Source: Pantoea sp. SOD02 (GTDB taxonomy: Bacteria > Pseudomonadota > Gammaproteobacteria > Enterobacterales > Enterobacteriaceae). From it: a stretch of 64,000 nt of DNA. The stretch is from assembly GCF_024707505.1 (NCBI RefSeq), contig NZ_CP102604.1, positions 3,906,001-3,970,000 on the forward strand, written 5' to 3'. Shown here piece after piece: positions 26,887 through 37,221 of the stretch; positions within the stretch are counted from its first letter, which is position 1, and every line of letters starts with the position of its first letter. The notes below the pieces were generated by a model. The model worked only from the letters and a program-made list of their open reading frames with translations. It was not told the origin of the DNA and did not search any database. Position numbers and translations under genes: made by a program.

Positions 26887-28386
26887 ATGCTACATCTGTT
26901 TGCTGGTCTCGACCTCAGTACCAGCCTGTTACTGATTCTTGCTCTGCTGTTTGTATTGTTTTACGAAGCAATCAACGGTTTTCACGACACTGCTAACGCG
27001 GTCGCGACTGTCATTTATACCCGTGCGATGCGGGCGCAACTGGCGGTTGTCATGGCGGGTGTTTTCAACTTCTTAGGTGTTTTGCTTGGTGGATTGAGCG
27101 TGGCGTACGCCATCGTTCACATGCTTCCGACCGATTTACTGTTGAATGTCGGTTCGGCCCACGGTCTCGCCATGGTCTTCTCCATGCTGCTGGCCGCGAT
27201 TATCTGGAACCTCGGCACCTGGTATTTGGGTTTGCCCGCCTCCAGTTCTCACACATTGATTGGCGCTATCATCGGTATTGGTCTCACCAACGCCCTGATG
27301 ACCGGCACCTCGGTGGTTGACGCACTCAACCTGCCGAAAGTCATCAATATCTTCATGTCCCTGATTCTTTCACCGATTGTAGGTCTGGTGATTGCAGGCG
27401 GTCTGATCTTTATCCTGCGTCGCTACTGGAGCGGAACCACCAAACGTTCCCGCATCCACATGACGCCTGCTGACCGTGAAAAGATTGATGGCAAGAAAAA
27501 GCCACCGTTCTGGACGCGCATTGCCCTGATCGTTTCCGCGATTGGCGTGAGCTACTCTCACGGCGCTAACGATGGTCAGAAAGGCATCGGCCTGATTATG
27601 CTGGTGCTGATCGGCGTTGCGCCGGCGGGATTTGTGGTGAACCTGAATGCGTCAGGTTATGACATCACCCGCACGCGCGATGCCGTCAATCATCTGGAGC
27701 AGTATTATCAGCAGCACAACGAATCGCTGACGCACATGATGCAGCTGGCGCCGCCTGTGGTGCCAACGCCGGATGAATCGCTTGGCGGTCCGCAGGAGTT
27801 CCATTGCGACAGCAGCCGTGCGCTGCAGGCCATCGATCGTGCGCAACTGCTGCTGAACAATCTGCAGAGCTACGATCAGCTGACGGTTGATCAACGCAGC
27901 CAGATGCGTCGTCTGCTGCTGTGCGTTTCCGATACCGTGGATAAAGTGGCCAAGCTACCGGAAACCAGCGCGGAAGATAAGCGCTTCCTCAACAAGCTGA
28001 AAAGCGATTTGCTGGGCACCGTTGAGTACGCTCCGATCTGGATTATTGTTGCAGTGGCGCTGGCGCTGGGCATCGGTACCATGATTGGCTGGCGTCGTGT
28101 TGCCACCACCATTGGTGAGAAAATCGGTAAGAAGGGCATGACTTATGCGCAAGGTATGTCGGCGCAGGTAACAGCCGCAGTATCGATTGGCGTGGCCAGT
28201 TACACCGGTATGCCGGTTTCGACCACGCACATTCTGTCATCGTCGGTGGCCGGTACCATGCTGGTTGATGGCGGTGGCTTGCAGAGCCGCACCATCAAAA
28301 ATATCGCTATGGCATGGGTCTTCACCTTGCCGGTGTGTATTTTGCTGTCAGGTGCGCTCTACTGGATTGCACTGAAACTGATTTAA
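26887..28386 (+). CDS. pitA: low-affinity inorganic phosphate transporter PitA
   Basis: PitA imports phosphate as a metal-phosphate complex with protons across the inner membrane. The 499-residue protein equals E. coli PitA in length and is nearly the same sequence ([40 protein letters not shown]). The two PHO4 signatures and a central cytoplasmic loop are present. I chose the ATG at 26887 to match E. coli; an ATG at 26860 is in frame. The ribosome site is weak. The gene is followed by a strong terminator. Confidence 0.95.
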   Translation: MLHLFAGLDLSTSLLLILALLFVLFYEAINGFHDTANAVATVIYTRAMRAQLAVVMAGVFNFLGVLLGGLSVAYAIVHMLPTDLLLNVGSAHGLAMVFSMLLAAIIWNLGTWYLGLPASSSHTLIGAIIGIGLTNALMTGTSVVDALNLPKVINIFMSLILSPIVGLVIAGGLIFILRRYWSGTTKRSRIHMTPADREKIDGKKKPPFWTRIALIVSAIGVSYSHGANDGQKGIGLIMLVLIGVAPAGFVVNLNASGYDITRTRDAVNHLEQYYQQHNESLTHMMQLAPPVVPTPDESLGGPQEFHCDSSRALQAIDRAQLLLNNLQSYDQLTVDQRSQMRRLLLCVSDTVDKVAKLPETSAEDKRFLNKLKSDLLGTVEYAPIWIIVAVALALGIGTMIGWRRVATTIGEKIGKKGMTYAQGMSAQVTAAVSIGVASYTGMPVSTTHILSSSVAGTMLVDGGGLQSRTIKNIAMAWVFTLPVCILLSGALYWIALKLI

Positions 28387-28406
28387 GCAAAGCGCAGAAA
28401 TATTCG

Positions 28407-28433
28407 AGGGCGACAGCGATGTCGCCCTTTTTT
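28407..28433 (+). terminator. Rho-independent terminator of pitA
   Basis: An AGGGCGAC stem pairs with GTCGCCCT around a 6-base loop and is followed by at least five T residues. The T tract ends at the convergent uspB stop. Confidence 0.88.
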
Positions 28434-28767
28434 ATTGCCAGATCGCCATCGCAATCAAGCTCACCACCACCAAAAAACAGAGCCCGCTGGTCAGTACAAA
28501 CTGCCCGCGCACACGCTCACAGCGGCGAATGAACTCGTCGTCATGATGATCGTGATAGCGCTTCTCCCAGATATAGCGCACCAGCCGCACCTGCTTACTC
28601 GGCTGCCCGTGCGACGTGAAGAAACCCGCGCCATCCACATATTGATATAACAGCGGATCGCAACCGCGCAAAACGGCCAAAAGTGAGCGCAAAGAAGAGA
28701 AATAGCGCGCCATATTCACCAGACAAACCACACACAGAGCCCAAAAAAGCGCGATAGTGCTGATCAT
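28432..28767 (-). CDS. uspB: universal stress protein B
   Basis: UspB is a 111-residue inner-membrane protein linked in E. coli to stationary-phase and ethanol resistance and controlled by RpoS. This copy has the same length and most of the same sequence ([48 protein letters not shown]), with hydrophobic segments at both ends. I chose the ATG at 28767 behind GGGAGGGG; a longer frame has no support. It is divergent from uspA as in E. coli. Confidence 0.94.
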   Translation of the reverse strand: MISTIALFWALCVVCLVNMARYFSSLRSLLAVLRGCDPLLYQYVDGAGFFTSHGQPSKQVRLVRYIWEKRYHDHHDDEFIRRCERVRGQFVLTSGLCFLVVVSLIAMAIWQ

Positions 28768-29048
28768 GTTCCCCTCCCGGCTGGAGCCACAACGACGTCG
28801 AACGCAGCGGGGAATTGCTGTAGACGCCGCACGGGAAATAAACCAGCCACTGAATGATGTCGATTGCATTGTTGTTATGCGAACCTGAGTGCGCGACTCA
28901 TACGGCAGTGGCACTTATTTTCAGTGTAGGAGATCTGTTCAATTTTTTTCCAGCGATGATTTTCGTTCAGGGCGAGTGAAAAAGCCGATAACGCTTGATC
29001 TTCCTCACATGCGAACTTTCGCTTGCAGCATTTGTTAACAACTCTGGC

Positions 29049-29054
29049 TATACT
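29049..29054 (+). promoter_or_regulatory. candidate -10 box of the uspA promoter
   Basis: TATACT lies about 130 bases before uspA. No clear -35 was identified, which would fit an activated or stress-sigma promoter. The intergenic region 28768-29184 holds only the divergent uspB/uspA promoters and a long uspA leader. Confidence 0.4.
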
Positions 29055-29184
29055 CAGGACATAACAAAAACCGCCTGCAAGGCTGAAAAATTGGTTGGTG
29101 GCGCTTCATCGCCGTCTCGCGCAAAGGAATCGCCTACCGTGAAAGCAGGAAGATTGCCCCGAATCTTGAGAAAGGAGTTTTATC

Positions 29185-29622
29185 ATGGCTTATAAACACA
29201 TCCTGATTGCAGTAGACCTTTCCCCGGAAAGCCAGTTGCTGGTTGATAAAGCCGTTTCGCTGGCCCGTCCTTATGATGCAAAAATCTCGCTGATCCACGT
29301 TGATGTGAACTATTCAGACCTCTATACCGGGCTGATTGACGTCAATCTGGGCGACATGCAGAAGCGTATTTCTGAAGAGACGCACACCGCGCTGAAAGAG
29401 CTGTCGATCAATGCCGGCTATCCGATCAGTGAAACCCTGAGCGGCAGCGGCGATCTTGGCCAGGTGCTGGTGGATGCGATTAAGAAATATGATGTGGATT
29501 TGGTGGTGTGTGGTCACCATCAGGACTTCTGGAGCAAGCTGATGTCATCGGCGCGCCAGTTGATTAACACCGTGCATATCGACATGTTAATTGTTCCGCT
29601 GCGCGACGAAGACGAAGAGTAA
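29185..29622 (+). CDS. uspA: universal stress protein A
   Basis: UspA is a small cytoplasmic dimeric protein induced by growth arrest and many stresses. The 145-residue sequence is close to E. coli UspA (144) throughout: [38 protein letters not shown] and [26 protein letters not shown] precedes the ATG. The next E. coli gene, dtpB, is missing here; rsmJ follows in convergent orientation across a REP-like palindrome. Confidence 0.97.
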   Translation: MAYKHILIAVDLSPESQLLVDKAVSLARPYDAKISLIHVDVNYSDLYTGLIDVNLGDMQKRISEETHTALKELSINAGYPISETLSGSGDLGQVLVDAIKKYDVDLVVCGHHQDFWSKLMSSARQLINTVHIDMLIVPLRDEDEE

Positions 29623-29625
29623 TCC

Positions 29626-29649
29626 GTAGGGTCGCCATTCATGGCGACC
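29626..29649 (+). repeat. GTAG-headed REP-like palindrome, TCGCC stem (copy 4)
   Basis: This perfect 24-bp member lies between the convergent stops of uspA and rsmJ. Confidence 0.9.
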
Positions 29650-29668
29650 TTCCTCAAAACCACTCGAT

Positions 29669-30418
29669 CTACCCCAGCGGCGGATAAATATCAAAACGAT
29701 GGCTTTTGGTAACCACTGCATCCTGCGTCACCACGCCCGCTAACGGCGGCGCATAATCCGGACGCTTCACCACAATGCGCTTCTTCGCCAGCCGACGCGC
29801 CGGTTCCAGCAGCGCATCCGCATCGTTATCCGCACCCACCAGCGACTGAAACACGCGCATCTCTTTCTTCACCATCGCGCTTTTCTGGCGATGTGGATAC
29901 ATCGGATCGAGATAGACCACATCCGGCGCGGGCGTAATATCGCTCAGCGCTTGCTGGCTGACGGCGTGTAGCAGCGTTAGCCGATCGCGCAGCCAGCCGC
30001 CAATCTCCGCATCCTGATAGCCGCGACGCAAACCATCGTCCAGCAAAGCCGCGACCACCGGATGACGCTCCAGCATGCGCACGCGACAGCCCAGCGCCGC
30101 CAGCACAAACGCATCGCGCCCTAAACCGGCCGTCGCATCAACCACGTCTGGCAGATAACCGCTTTTAATGCCGACCGCTTTCGCCACCGCTTCGCCGCGA
30201 CCGCCGCCAAACTTGCGCCGATGCGCCATCGCGCCCGAAACGAAATCCACGAAGATGCCGCCGAGTTTCGGCTCATCCCGCTTACGCAGCTCAAGGTGCT
30301 CGGCGGTTAACACCAGCGCCATCGTTGCCTGATCGTCCTGCTGCAAACCCCAGCGCTCGGCTAAATGTAATAAGGCGCCGTCTCCGGCGCCTGTTTCATC
30401 GATTAAACCAATTTTCAC
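29669..30418 (-). CDS. rsmJ: 16S rRNA (guanine1516-N2)-methyltransferase
   Basis: RsmJ methylates G1516 of 16S rRNA using S-adenosylmethionine. The 249-residue protein is close to E. coli RsmJ (YhiQ, 250). The SAM-binding region is [19 protein letters not shown], and the catalytic-type motif [15 protein letters not shown] follows. It starts with GTG at 30418, 8 bp after the prlC stop, so the two form an operon as in E. coli. Confidence 0.95.
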   Translation of the reverse strand: MKIGLIDETGAGDGALLHLAERWGLQQDDQATMALVLTAEHLELRKRDEPKLGGIFVDFVSGAMAHRRKFGGGRGEAVAKAVGIKSGYLPDVVDATAGLGRDAFVLAALGCRVRMLERHPVVAALLDDGLRRGYQDAEIGGWLRDRLTLLHAVSQQALSDITPAPDVVYLDPMYPHRQKSAMVKKEMRVFQSLVGADNDADALLEPARRLAKKRIVVKRPDYAPPLAGVVTQDAVVTKSHRFDIYPPLG

Positions 30419-30426
30419 AAGCCGGC

Positions 30427-32469
30427 TTATCCCTGAATTCCGTAGTGTTCCAGCATCGCATCGAGCTGCGGCTCACGGCCACGGAAGCGTTTGAACAGCT
30501 CCATTGGCTCTTCGGAACCGCCACGCGTCAGGATGTTATCGAGGAACGACTGACCAGTCTGACGATTGAAAATGCCCTCTTCTTCGAAGCGCGAATAGGC
30601 ATCGGCAGCCAGCACGTCGGCCCACAGATAGCTGTAATAACCGGCCGCATAACCGCCAGCAAAGACATGGCTGAAAGCGTGCGGGAAACGGCCCCATTCC
30701 GGGCTTGGCACCACGGCAACCTGCTTCTTCACTTCACGCAGGGTTTCGAGGATGCGCGCGCCTTGCGCGGGATCGAACTCGGTATGCAGACGGAAATCGA
30801 ACAGGCCGAACTCCAGCTGACGCAGGATAAACAGCGCCGCCTGATAGTTTTTCGCCGCCAGCATTTTATCCAGCAGCTCTTTCGGCAACGGCTCGCCAGT
30901 TTCGTAGTGCCCGGAGATAAACGCCAGCGCTTCCGGCTCCCAGCACCAGTTTTCCATAAACTGGCTTGGCAGCTCGACGGCATCCCACGGCACACCGCTG
31001 ATACCGGATACGCCCGGCGTTTCGATGCGCGTCAGCATATGGTGCAGACCGTGACCGAATTCATGGAACAGCGTGATCACTTCATCGTGCGTGAACAGCG
31101 CCGGCTTGCCCTGCAGCGGACGATTAAAGTTACAGGTGAGATAGGCCACCGGCTTCTGCAGGCTGCCGTCGGCTTTACGCATCTGGCCGACGCAATCGTC
31201 CATCCACGCGCCACCACGCTTGTGTTCGCGCGCATAGAGATCGAGAAAGAAACTGCCGCGCAGTTCGCCGCTTTCATCGAACAGGTCGAAGAAGCGCACG
31301 TCTGGATGGTAAACATCGACGTCTTTGCGCTCTTTAGCGGTGATGCCGTAAATGCGTTTAACTACCTCGAACAAGCCGCTCACCGCGCGCGCTTCCGGGA
31401 AGTACGGACGCAGCTGCTCATCGCTGATGGTGTAGAGATGCTGTTTCTGTTTCTCGCCGTAATACGTCAGATCCCACGGATTCATCTCGTCGACGCCGTG
31501 CTCTTTCTTCGCGAAGGCGCGCAGCTGAGCCAGCTCTTTCTCACCTTGTGGACGAGCGCGTTTCGCCAGATCGGTCAGGAAGTCGATCACCTGCGCCGGA
31601 TTTTCCGCCATTTTGGTCGCCAGCGATTTGTCAGCGTAAGAGTCAAAGCCCAGCAGCTGAGCCAGTTCATGGCGCAGCGCCAGCTCTTCCGCCATCACCG
31701 GACCGTTGTCCCATTTGCCAGCATTTGGGCCCTGCTCGGAAGCACGCGTTGAATACGCGCGGTACAGCTCTTCACGCAGCGCAGCGTTGTCGCAGTAAGT
31801 CATGACCGGCAGATAGCTTGGGATATCCAGCGTCAGCAGCCAGCCTTGTTGCTCTTTGGCTTCGGCCTGTGCTTTGGCGGCGGCCAGCGCACTTTCCGGC
31901 ATACCGGCCAGTTCCGCTTCATCGGTCACCAGCTTGCTCCAACCCATGGTGGCGTCGAGCACGTTGTTGCTGTAGGTCGAACCCAGTTCAGAAAGACGCG
32001 CCGCGATTTCGCCGTAGCGCTTCTGCTTCTCTTTATCGAGGCCGATACCGGACAGCTCGAAATCACGCAGGCTGTTATCCACCGCTTTCTTCTGCGCGGT
32101 ATCCAGCGCCGCGTAGCTATCGCCCTCTTTCAGGTTGCGATACGCCTGATACAAACCTTCATTCTGGCCAACCCAGGTGCTGTATTCAGACAGCAGCGGC
32201 AGCGTTTGCTCGTAAGCTTCACGCAGCTCCGGGCTGTTTTTCACTGAGTTCAAATGGCTGACCGGCGAGAACAGGCGACCTAAGCGATCGTCGACTTCAG
32301 CCAGCGGCTGCACCAAATTTTCCCAGGTATAAGGCGCGCCTTGTGCCACAACGCGTTCTACCACTGCGCGGCAGTCATTTAGCGCTTCGGTAACCGCAGG
32401 AACCACATGTTCAGGTTTGATGGCAGAAAACGGAGGCAGCGAAAAAGGCGTGAGTAACGGATTGGTCAT
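30427..32469 (-). CDS. prlC: oligopeptidase A
   Basis: PrlC is a cytoplasmic zinc metallopeptidase of family M3 that degrades short peptides, including cleaved signal peptides. The 680-residue length equals E. coli PrlC. The zinc motif HEXXH is in [14 protein letters not shown], with the third ligand region [12 protein letters not shown] about 30 residues later. I chose the ATG at 32469, which matches the known N terminus MTNPLLTPF. It is the first gene of the prlC-rsmJ unit. Confidence 0.96.
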   Translation of the reverse strand: MTNPLLTPFSLPPFSAIKPEHVVPAVTEALNDCRAVVERVVAQGAPYTWENLVQPLAEVDDRLGRLFSPVSHLNSVKNSPELREAYEQTLPLLSEYSTWVGQNEGLYQAYRNLKEGDSYAALDTAQKKAVDNSLRDFELSGIGLDKEKQKRYGEIAARLSELGSTYSNNVLDATMGWSKLVTDEAELAGMPESALAAAKAQAEAKEQQGWLLTLDIPSYLPVMTYCDNAALREELYRAYSTRASEQGPNAGKWDNGPVMAEELALRHELAQLLGFDSYADKSLATKMAENPAQVIDFLTDLAKRARPQGEKELAQLRAFAKKEHGVDEMNPWDLTYYGEKQKQHLYTISDEQLRPYFPEARAVSGLFEVVKRIYGITAKERKDVDVYHPDVRFFDLFDESGELRGSFFLDLYAREHKRGGAWMDDCVGQMRKADGSLQKPVAYLTCNFNRPLQGKPALFTHDEVITLFHEFGHGLHHMLTRIETPGVSGISGVPWDAVELPSQFMENWCWEPEALAFISGHYETGEPLPKELLDKMLAAKNYQAALFILRQLEFGLFDFRLHTEFDPAQGARILETLREVKKQVAVVPSPEWGRFPHAFSHVFAGGYAAGYYSYLWADVLAADAYSRFEEEGIFNRQTGQSFLDNILTRGGSEEPMELFKRFRGREPQLDAMLEHYGIQG

Positions 32470-32581
32470 AAGCGCAGTCCTTTCATGATGAAGTAGTGGC
32501 GCGAACTTTCGCGCGACGCATTTTACTAACATGCGGCTTGATGGCATGAAAATCAATGCCACTAAGCCTGGACCAACGAAG

Positions 32582-32604
32582 AAAAGCCCGCCAGAAGGCG
32601 GGCT
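32582..32604 (-). terminator. Rho-independent terminator of the FKBP-like gene
   Basis: On the minus strand an 8-bp stem (AGCCCGCC with GGCGGGCT) is followed by TTTT. It lies 6 bases after the stop of the FKBP-like gene. Confidence 0.82.
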
Positions 32605-32609
32605 GAAGA

Positions 32610-33584
32610 TTATTTAATCGCGAGTTGGTAGTGAATCACATCGTAAGGCGCCACCCACGGTGGCAGCGGTTCGCGTTCGAAGATATCTTTCGCCAGCGCC
32701 CATCCTTCTACGGCACCGCCGGTTCCCGTTAACGACATGCCTTCATATAGTAAAGGTGGCAGAGTGTTATCAAACGGCACTTTGTCATCAGCAAAATCGT
32801 TGATCACCTTGCCGCTCAACGTACTGACTTTCACACTCACCTGCACTTGCTGTTCAGGGATCAGCTTTGAATTAACTGATTTAACCGCAAACCAGTGTAC
32901 GCCATTTTGGGTTGGCAGACTTTTGCGCTTATCGAGTTGCTTGTTCAATTGCGCATAGCCTTTCTCGATCAGCGAGCCCATATTTTTATTGATGGCGTCC
33001 TGCATTGCCGCATATCGCCGCGACATCTCTTCACTGCTCATAACCGAAGTGCCGGTTTGCAGTTGTGTGCTAAATCCCGCAATGAGCTGTTCAAGACTGA
33101 TGGTGAGGCCGGTATCTTTCACCATCTGTAATTGAACAACCGCGTTGCTGGCGATGGATTGCCCCAGCATATAGCCATCGCGCTCGGCATCGGTTTTGGG
33201 TTCTGATAGCGGTGCCGCAGCTACAACGGTCTGCTTTTTAGCTGTTTCAAGTTCTGCGGTGAGTTTATCGCTGCTCGCATGTAGCCTCTTTTCCTGCTGT
33301 TCGTTCTCTAATTGCAGAGCGGCTTTCTGCTTTTCCAGTTCGATAACTTGCGCGCGCAGTTGGTTGAGCTGCGTCTGGAGTTCCGGCTGAACGGCGGGTT
33401 TTTGAATTATTTTTGGTGCAACCGGTTTTGGCTGCGATTTTTGAGTTTGTACTGGTACAGAAGGTAGCGTGCGCGCCGCATCGCCAAAGGCGTGCAACAT
33501 CTCATCTTCTGCGGCCGCACAGGCCAACGCAGGTAATAATAATGCAGTGCAGAAAAGGACAAACGGCAGATGACGTTGTGTCAT
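32610..33584 (-). CDS. periplasmic protein with FKBP N-terminal-type domain and degenerate FKBP-like C terminus
   Basis: This 324-residue protein has a signal peptide (about 1-23) and a coiled coil near residues 70-120 (LNQLRAQVIELEKQKAALQ). A helical domain like the dimerisation domain of FkpA-type isomerases comes next (DAERDGYMLGQSIAS). The last 90 residues follow the outline of an FKBP domain (VPFDNTLPPLLYEGMS, EGWALAKDIF, YDVIHYQLAI), but key aromatic active-site residues are not obvious. A chaperone or stress role is possible. I chose the ATG at 33584, with AGGAG 6 bases upstream. It is inserted between prlC and rlmJ compared with E. coli. Confidence 0.7.
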   Translation of the reverse strand: MTQRHLPFVLFCTALLLPALACAAAEDEMLHAFGDAARTLPSVPVQTQKSQPKPVAPKIIQKPAVQPELQTQLNQLRAQVIELEKQKAALQLENEQQEKRLHASSDKLTAELETAKKQTVVAAAPLSEPKTDAERDGYMLGQSIASNAVVQLQMVKDTGLTISLEQLIAGFSTQLQTGTSVMSSEEMSRRYAAMQDAINKNMGSLIEKGYAQLNKQLDKRKSLPTQNGVHWFAVKSVNSKLIPEQQVQVSVKVSTLSGKVINDFADDKVPFDNTLPPLLYEGMSLTGTGGAVEGWALAKDIFEREPLPPWVAPYDVIHYQLAIK

Positions 33585-33613
33585 CACAATCTCCTGTAGC
33601 AGCCCTAAGAACA

Positions 33614-33653
33614 CAAAAGGCTTCATCTCTATTATCAAAATAGAGATGAAGCC
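33614..33653 (-). terminator. long perfect hairpin, probable terminator of the lipoprotein gene
   Basis: Perfect 15-bp arms (33619-33633 and 33639-33653) surround a 5-base loop. On the minus strand TTTT follows. It lies between the lipoprotein gene and the FKBP-like gene. Confidence 0.65.
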
Positions 33654-33659
33654 CATCCA

Positions 33660-33683
33660 CAGCGCGAAATTTCGCGCTGCTAC
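33660..33683 (-). repeat. GTAG-headed REP-like palindrome, third stem type (CAGCGCGAA)
   Basis: This 24-bp element has the same plan as the others (GTAG, then two 9-bp arms with a 2-base centre), but the arms are CAGCGCGAA and TTCGCGCTG. It lies between the lipoprotein stop and the long hairpin. Confidence 0.7.
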
Positions 33684-33711
33684 TTAGCGAGTGTGGTTAA
33701 AAACGCGAGGT

Positions 33712-34161
33712 TTAACCGGCCTGGCGAATAATCAGTTGCGACAGACGAGTCTTAATGCGGAAGCACAATTCACGAATCTGGAATTGATAACGTGGCATCA
33801 CTAAATCATTAATATCCGCGCCAATCGTATCTTTAATTTGCAGATATTTATTGGTCTGCGCACCGATTTTCTGGAATTCAGCTTGATAGCTGGCATAGGA
33901 AGCCTGGCTATAAAGACGCATCGCGTCGAGCTCTTTGCGGCACTGCTGAATGTTGCTGGAACGGTCGTCACTGAATGAGGCAGTTGCTGGCTGAGCCGGA
34001 GCTGAAGCCACAAATGGCGTACCTTGTTGCTCTGGCGCATTTTGCGCTGCAGGCTGCTCTTCCGCGGTCGGCGGCGTAACCAAACTATGAGTGGGTTGTT
34101 GTTTCGCGCAGCCAGTCAGTACCAACAGGCTTGCCACCGCGACACCAGTCATTTTTTTCAT
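33712..34161 (-). CDS. small lipoprotein of unknown function
   Basis: This 149-residue protein has a lipoprotein signal peptide with the lipobox LTGC at about residues 14-17, so it should be lipid-anchored. A Pro/Gln/Ala-rich flexible linker (about 18-65) leads to a helical C-terminal domain (QCRKELDAMRLYSQASYASY, LCFRIKTRLSQLII) with two cysteines. I chose the ATG at 34161. A GTG three codons earlier is less likely. No family was recognised. It lies upstream of the FKBP-like gene with separate terminators, so they are probably independent units. Confidence 0.75.
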   Translation of the reverse strand: MKKMTGVAVASLLVLTGCAKQQPTHSLVTPPTAEEQPAAQNAPEQQGTPFVASAPAQPATASFSDDRSSNIQQCRKELDAMRLYSQASYASYQAEFQKIGAQTNKYLQIKDTIGADINDLVMPRYQFQIRELCFRIKTRLSQLIIRQAG

Positions 34162-34492
34162 TATTGTCACCAGGAGTTGTTTGAGATGCTTTAAGCAAAA
34201 AATTATACGGCTTTAACCGAAAAGTTTCCTGCCAGAAACACCTGGCATTTCGCTCGCGACCGTTTCGCTACCGGAAACTAACTTACTTAATCTGTAGTGA
34301 AATTTCGAGTATCGCGTTATTACACGGCTAACTTTCCTGAAGCAGGCTTGATCGCAATCGGCAAAAGCGACCCGTAGCCCGCAAACTTAAGCCCCGCGCC
34401 AAAACGTCAGCAATTTTTATGCAGCGCGGCTATAATCGCGCCACACACGATGTTTTGACTCCCTTTGATCCAACCGCGGACCCCCTTTCTTT

Positions 34493-35335
34493 ATGCTGAG
34501 TTATCGCCACAGTTTTCATGCCGGCAACCATGCCGACGTGCTGAAACACACCGTTGAAAGCCTGATCCTCACCGCCCTGATGGAGAAGGAAAAACCTTTC
34601 CTCTATCTGGATACCCACGCCGGTGCCGGACGTTACCTGCTGAGCGGAGAGCACGCCGAGCGTACCGGTGAATATCTGGAAGGCATTGGCCGCATCTGGC
34701 AGCAGCCAGATGTGCCGGAGTTGCTCAAGCCGTATCTCTCGGCGGTGCGTAATCTCAATCCGCACGGCACCTTAAAGTATTATCCGGGTTCACCGTTGAT
34801 TGCCCGCTTCCTGCTGCGTGAAGAGGACAAAATGGAACTGACCGAGCTGCATTCCAGCGATTATCCGCTGTTGCGCACCGAGTTCAGCAAAGATTCCCGT
34901 GCGCGCGTGGCGCGTGGCGATGGCTACCAACAACTGAAAGCCAAGCTGCCGCCGCTGAGCCGTCGCGGCCTGATTCTGATCGATCCGCCATATGAGATGA
35001 AAAGCGATTATCAGGATGTGGTGAAAGGCATTCAGGAAGGTTACAAGCGTTTCGCCACCGGCGTATTTGCGCTGTGGTATCCAGTGGTGATGCGTCAGCA
35101 GATCAAGCACATGGTTAAAGATCTGCAGGCCACCAATATCCGCAACATTCTGCAGATTGAGCTGGCGGTACGTCCGGACAGCGATCAGCGCGGCATGACG
35201 GCCTCCGGCATGATCGTGATTAACCCGCCGTGGAAGCTGAAAGCGCAGATGGAAGAGCTGCTGCCTTGGCTGCATCAGAAATTGGTGCCCGCCGGAACCG
35301 GTCACTTCAGCGTCACGCAGATCGTGCCAGAGTAA
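34493..35335 (+). CDS. rlmJ: 23S rRNA (adenine2030-N6)-methyltransferase
   Basis: RlmJ methylates A2030 of 23S rRNA. The 280-residue protein equals E. coli RlmJ (YhiR) in length. Clear motifs are MLSYRHSFHAGNHADVLKH at the N terminus, FLYLDTHAGAGRY (SAM binding) and LILIDPPYEMKSDY (the DPPY catalytic motif of N6-adenine methyltransferases). The 331 bp upstream (34162-34492) contain only the divergent promoters of rlmJ and the lipoprotein gene. A CAAX-type protease gene follows 39 bp downstream on the same strand. Confidence 0.96.
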   Translation: MLSYRHSFHAGNHADVLKHTVESLILTALMEKEKPFLYLDTHAGAGRYLLSGEHAERTGEYLEGIGRIWQQPDVPELLKPYLSAVRNLNPHGTLKYYPGSPLIARFLLREEDKMELTELHSSDYPLLRTEFSKDSRARVARGDGYQQLKAKLPPLSRRGLILIDPPYEMKSDYQDVVKGIQEGYKRFATGVFALWYPVVMRQQIKHMVKDLQATNIRNILQIELAVRPDSDQRGMTASGMIVINPPWKLKAQMEELLPWLHQKLVPAGTGHFSVTQIVPE

Positions 35336-35374
35336 ATTCGCTTACTACGTCGCCAGCCTATCAGGACAATTATC

Positions 35375-36187
35375 ATGTGGATCATTCTGGCTGGCGCACT
35401 TGCTATGCTGTCGCCCGCCAAACGTTTTTCGGTACTGCTGCTCACGCTCGCCACTATTTTGGGGCTGTTCGAGGATGTGCTGGATTGGCCAGCGATGGTG
35501 CTGCTCGGCGCGATTGCCGTCATCGCCTGGATTCGCGTAGAAAATAACGCACGCTGGATTCAGCTGGTGAGCGAAGCCGCGCTGGTTGCCATCGCCATCG
35601 GCCTGTTTGTACACTTTTTCCCCGGTTTCAAAAATCCGCGTCAGGTGGAAGATGTGCAAACCGGGCCGCTCAGCCTGCCCTTTAGCTTCTCGTATAACTT
35701 CGATAAAGCGCTGATTCCGTTTGTGTTGCTCATATGCTTGCCGCAGCTGTTCCGCACTAAATCCGCGCCGCCGCGACTCAAAATCTTGTGGCTGGCGCTG
35801 CTGGCGGCGATTCCGCTGCTGCTGTATATCGCGGTTAAGTTGGGTGGCCTGGCCGTTGAACCACATTGGCCGGAGTGGTTGGGCAGTTTTATGCTGGCGA
35901 ACCTGTTCTTCGTGTCACTGGCAGAAGAAGCGTTCTTTCGCGGCTATCTGCAACAGCGCCTGCGCCAGAAAGGCGGCCCCGTTGCTGCGCTGTTACTGAC
36001 TTCGCTGCTGTTTGGCGTGTCGCATTTTCCCGGCGGGCCGCTGCTGATGGTGTTTGCCACCTTCGCCGGGCTGATTTACGGCCTCGCATGGCAGTGGAGC
36101 GGACGCCTGTGGGTCGCCACCGGCATCCATTTCCTGTTCAACATGACGCATCTGCTGTTTTTCACCTATCCGGCGCTACAGCACTAA
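35375..36187 (+). CDS. CPBP-family intramembrane glutamic endopeptidase
   Basis: This 270-residue polytopic inner-membrane protein belongs to the CPBP/Abi (CAAX protease-like) family. The family motifs are present: [13 protein letters not shown] (EExxxR), FGVSHFPGG and the last His/Asn motif HFLFNMTHL. About seven hydrophobic segments are seen. Bacterial members are linked to bacteriocin maturation, self-immunity or surface protein processing. The substrate here is unknown. It probably shares a transcript with rlmJ. Its stop overlaps the convergent rbn stop by 4 bp. It is absent at this place in E. coli. Confidence 0.85.
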   Translation: MWIILAGALAMLSPAKRFSVLLLTLATILGLFEDVLDWPAMVLLGAIAVIAWIRVENNARWIQLVSEAALVAIAIGLFVHFFPGFKNPRQVEDVQTGPLSLPFSFSYNFDKALIPFVLLICLPQLFRTKSAPPRLKILWLALLAAIPLLLYIAVKLGGLAVEPHWPEWLGSFMLANLFFVSLAEEAFFRGYLQQRLRQKGGPVAALLLTSLLFGVSHFPGGPLLMVFATFAGLIYGLAWQWSGRLWVATGIHFLFNMTHLLFFTYPALQH

Positions 36188-37095
36188 ACCTCGAACACCG
36201 CAAAATCATGTGCCAGCTCGGTCGCTGCAAACACCGACTGGCACTCCGCCAGCAGTTTCTCCCGATCCTTAGACAAATAACGCGAGCTGAAATGCGTAGC
36301 GATCATCCGCTTCGCGCCCGACTGTTTCGCCACTTCGGCGGCCTGAATGGTGGTTGAGTGGCCGCGTCCATTGGCTTTCTCCGCCAGCGCCGCCTCCAGC
36401 GTGGTTTCGTGCACCATCACATCGGCATTCGCGGCCAGCTGCAGCGCCACCTCGGTTGGTGCGGTATCACCAAATATCGCCAGCACTTTGCCTTTGGTTG
36501 CCGGGCCAAGATAATCGGCGCCATTGATCTCACGGCCATCTTCCAGCTGGATGCGCTTACCGGCTTTCAAATCCTGATACCACGGTCCGCGCGGTACGCC
36601 TTCTGCTTTCAGACGCGGCGCATCGAGGAAGCCCGGTTTATCATGCTGCTCGATGCGATAGCCATAACACTCAATGACATGATTCATCGGCCAGGCCGTC
36701 ACGCGCACTTCACCGTCATCCAGCACCAAACCGGCTTCAATCTCGATAATTTCCAGCGGATAAGAGGTGTACGAGCCGCTCAAACTGAGCGCCGTTTCGA
36801 TAAATTGACGAATACCTTTTGGTCCGTAAATAGTCATCGGTTCGGGGATGCCGGCCATTGAGCGGCTGGTAAGCAAGCCTGGCAGCCCAAAGATATGGTC
36901 GCCGTGCAGATGGGTGATAAAGATTTTCTCCAGCTTGCCCGGCTTTAGCGCAGAACGCATGTATTGATGCTGCGTCGCCTCGCCGCAGTCAAACAGCCAG
37001 GTATCGCCGCGTTTTGACAGCGTCAGCGCTATCGCGGTGACGTTACGTTGCAGGCTGGGCGCACCGCCGCCGGTGCCGAGAAATGTCAGTTGCAT
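36184..37095 (-). CDS. rbn: ribonuclease BN / ribonuclease Z
   Basis: RNase BN (ElaC) is a zinc-dependent beta-lactamase-fold nuclease that trims tRNA 3' ends and some mRNAs. The 303-residue protein is close to the E. coli enzyme (305). The metal motif [15 protein letters not shown], the downstream ligand regions [13 protein letters not shown] and AIFGDTAPT, and the final ATHFSSRY are intact. In E. coli the gene is elsewhere on the chromosome, so its place beside gor is a rearrangement relative to E. coli. Confidence 0.95.
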   Translation of the reverse strand: MQLTFLGTGGGAPSLQRNVTAIALTLSKRGDTWLFDCGEATQHQYMRSALKPGKLEKIFITHLHGDHIFGLPGLLTSRSMAGIPEPMTIYGPKGIRQFIETALSLSGSYTSYPLEIIEIEAGLVLDDGEVRVTAWPMNHVIECYGYRIEQHDKPGFLDAPRLKAEGVPRGPWYQDLKAGKRIQLEDGREINGADYLGPATKGKVLAIFGDTAPTEVALQLAANADVMVHETTLEAALAEKANGRGHSTTIQAAEVAKQSGAKRMIATHFSSRYLSKDREKLLAECQSVFAATELAHDFAVFEV

Positions 37096-37221
37096 GCTAT
37101 GCTTCCCTGTAATCGGACATAAAAATCAATGCTATTACAATCATAGGTGCAATCTTTGCGTCAATAATCGTCCTAGCGTTAAACTCTATGCCAATTTTCT
37201 TCCAACAGATGGACATAACGG

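Noticed and set aside
28995-29195. A 66-codon plus-strand frame upstream of uspA
   Set aside because: It covers the uspA leader and overlaps the uspA start; it has no ribosome site. The region is more simply a 5' leader.
30325-31752. A 475-codon plus-strand open frame
   Set aside because: It lies antisense to prlC, has no start context or family motifs, and arises from the GC-rich codon pattern.
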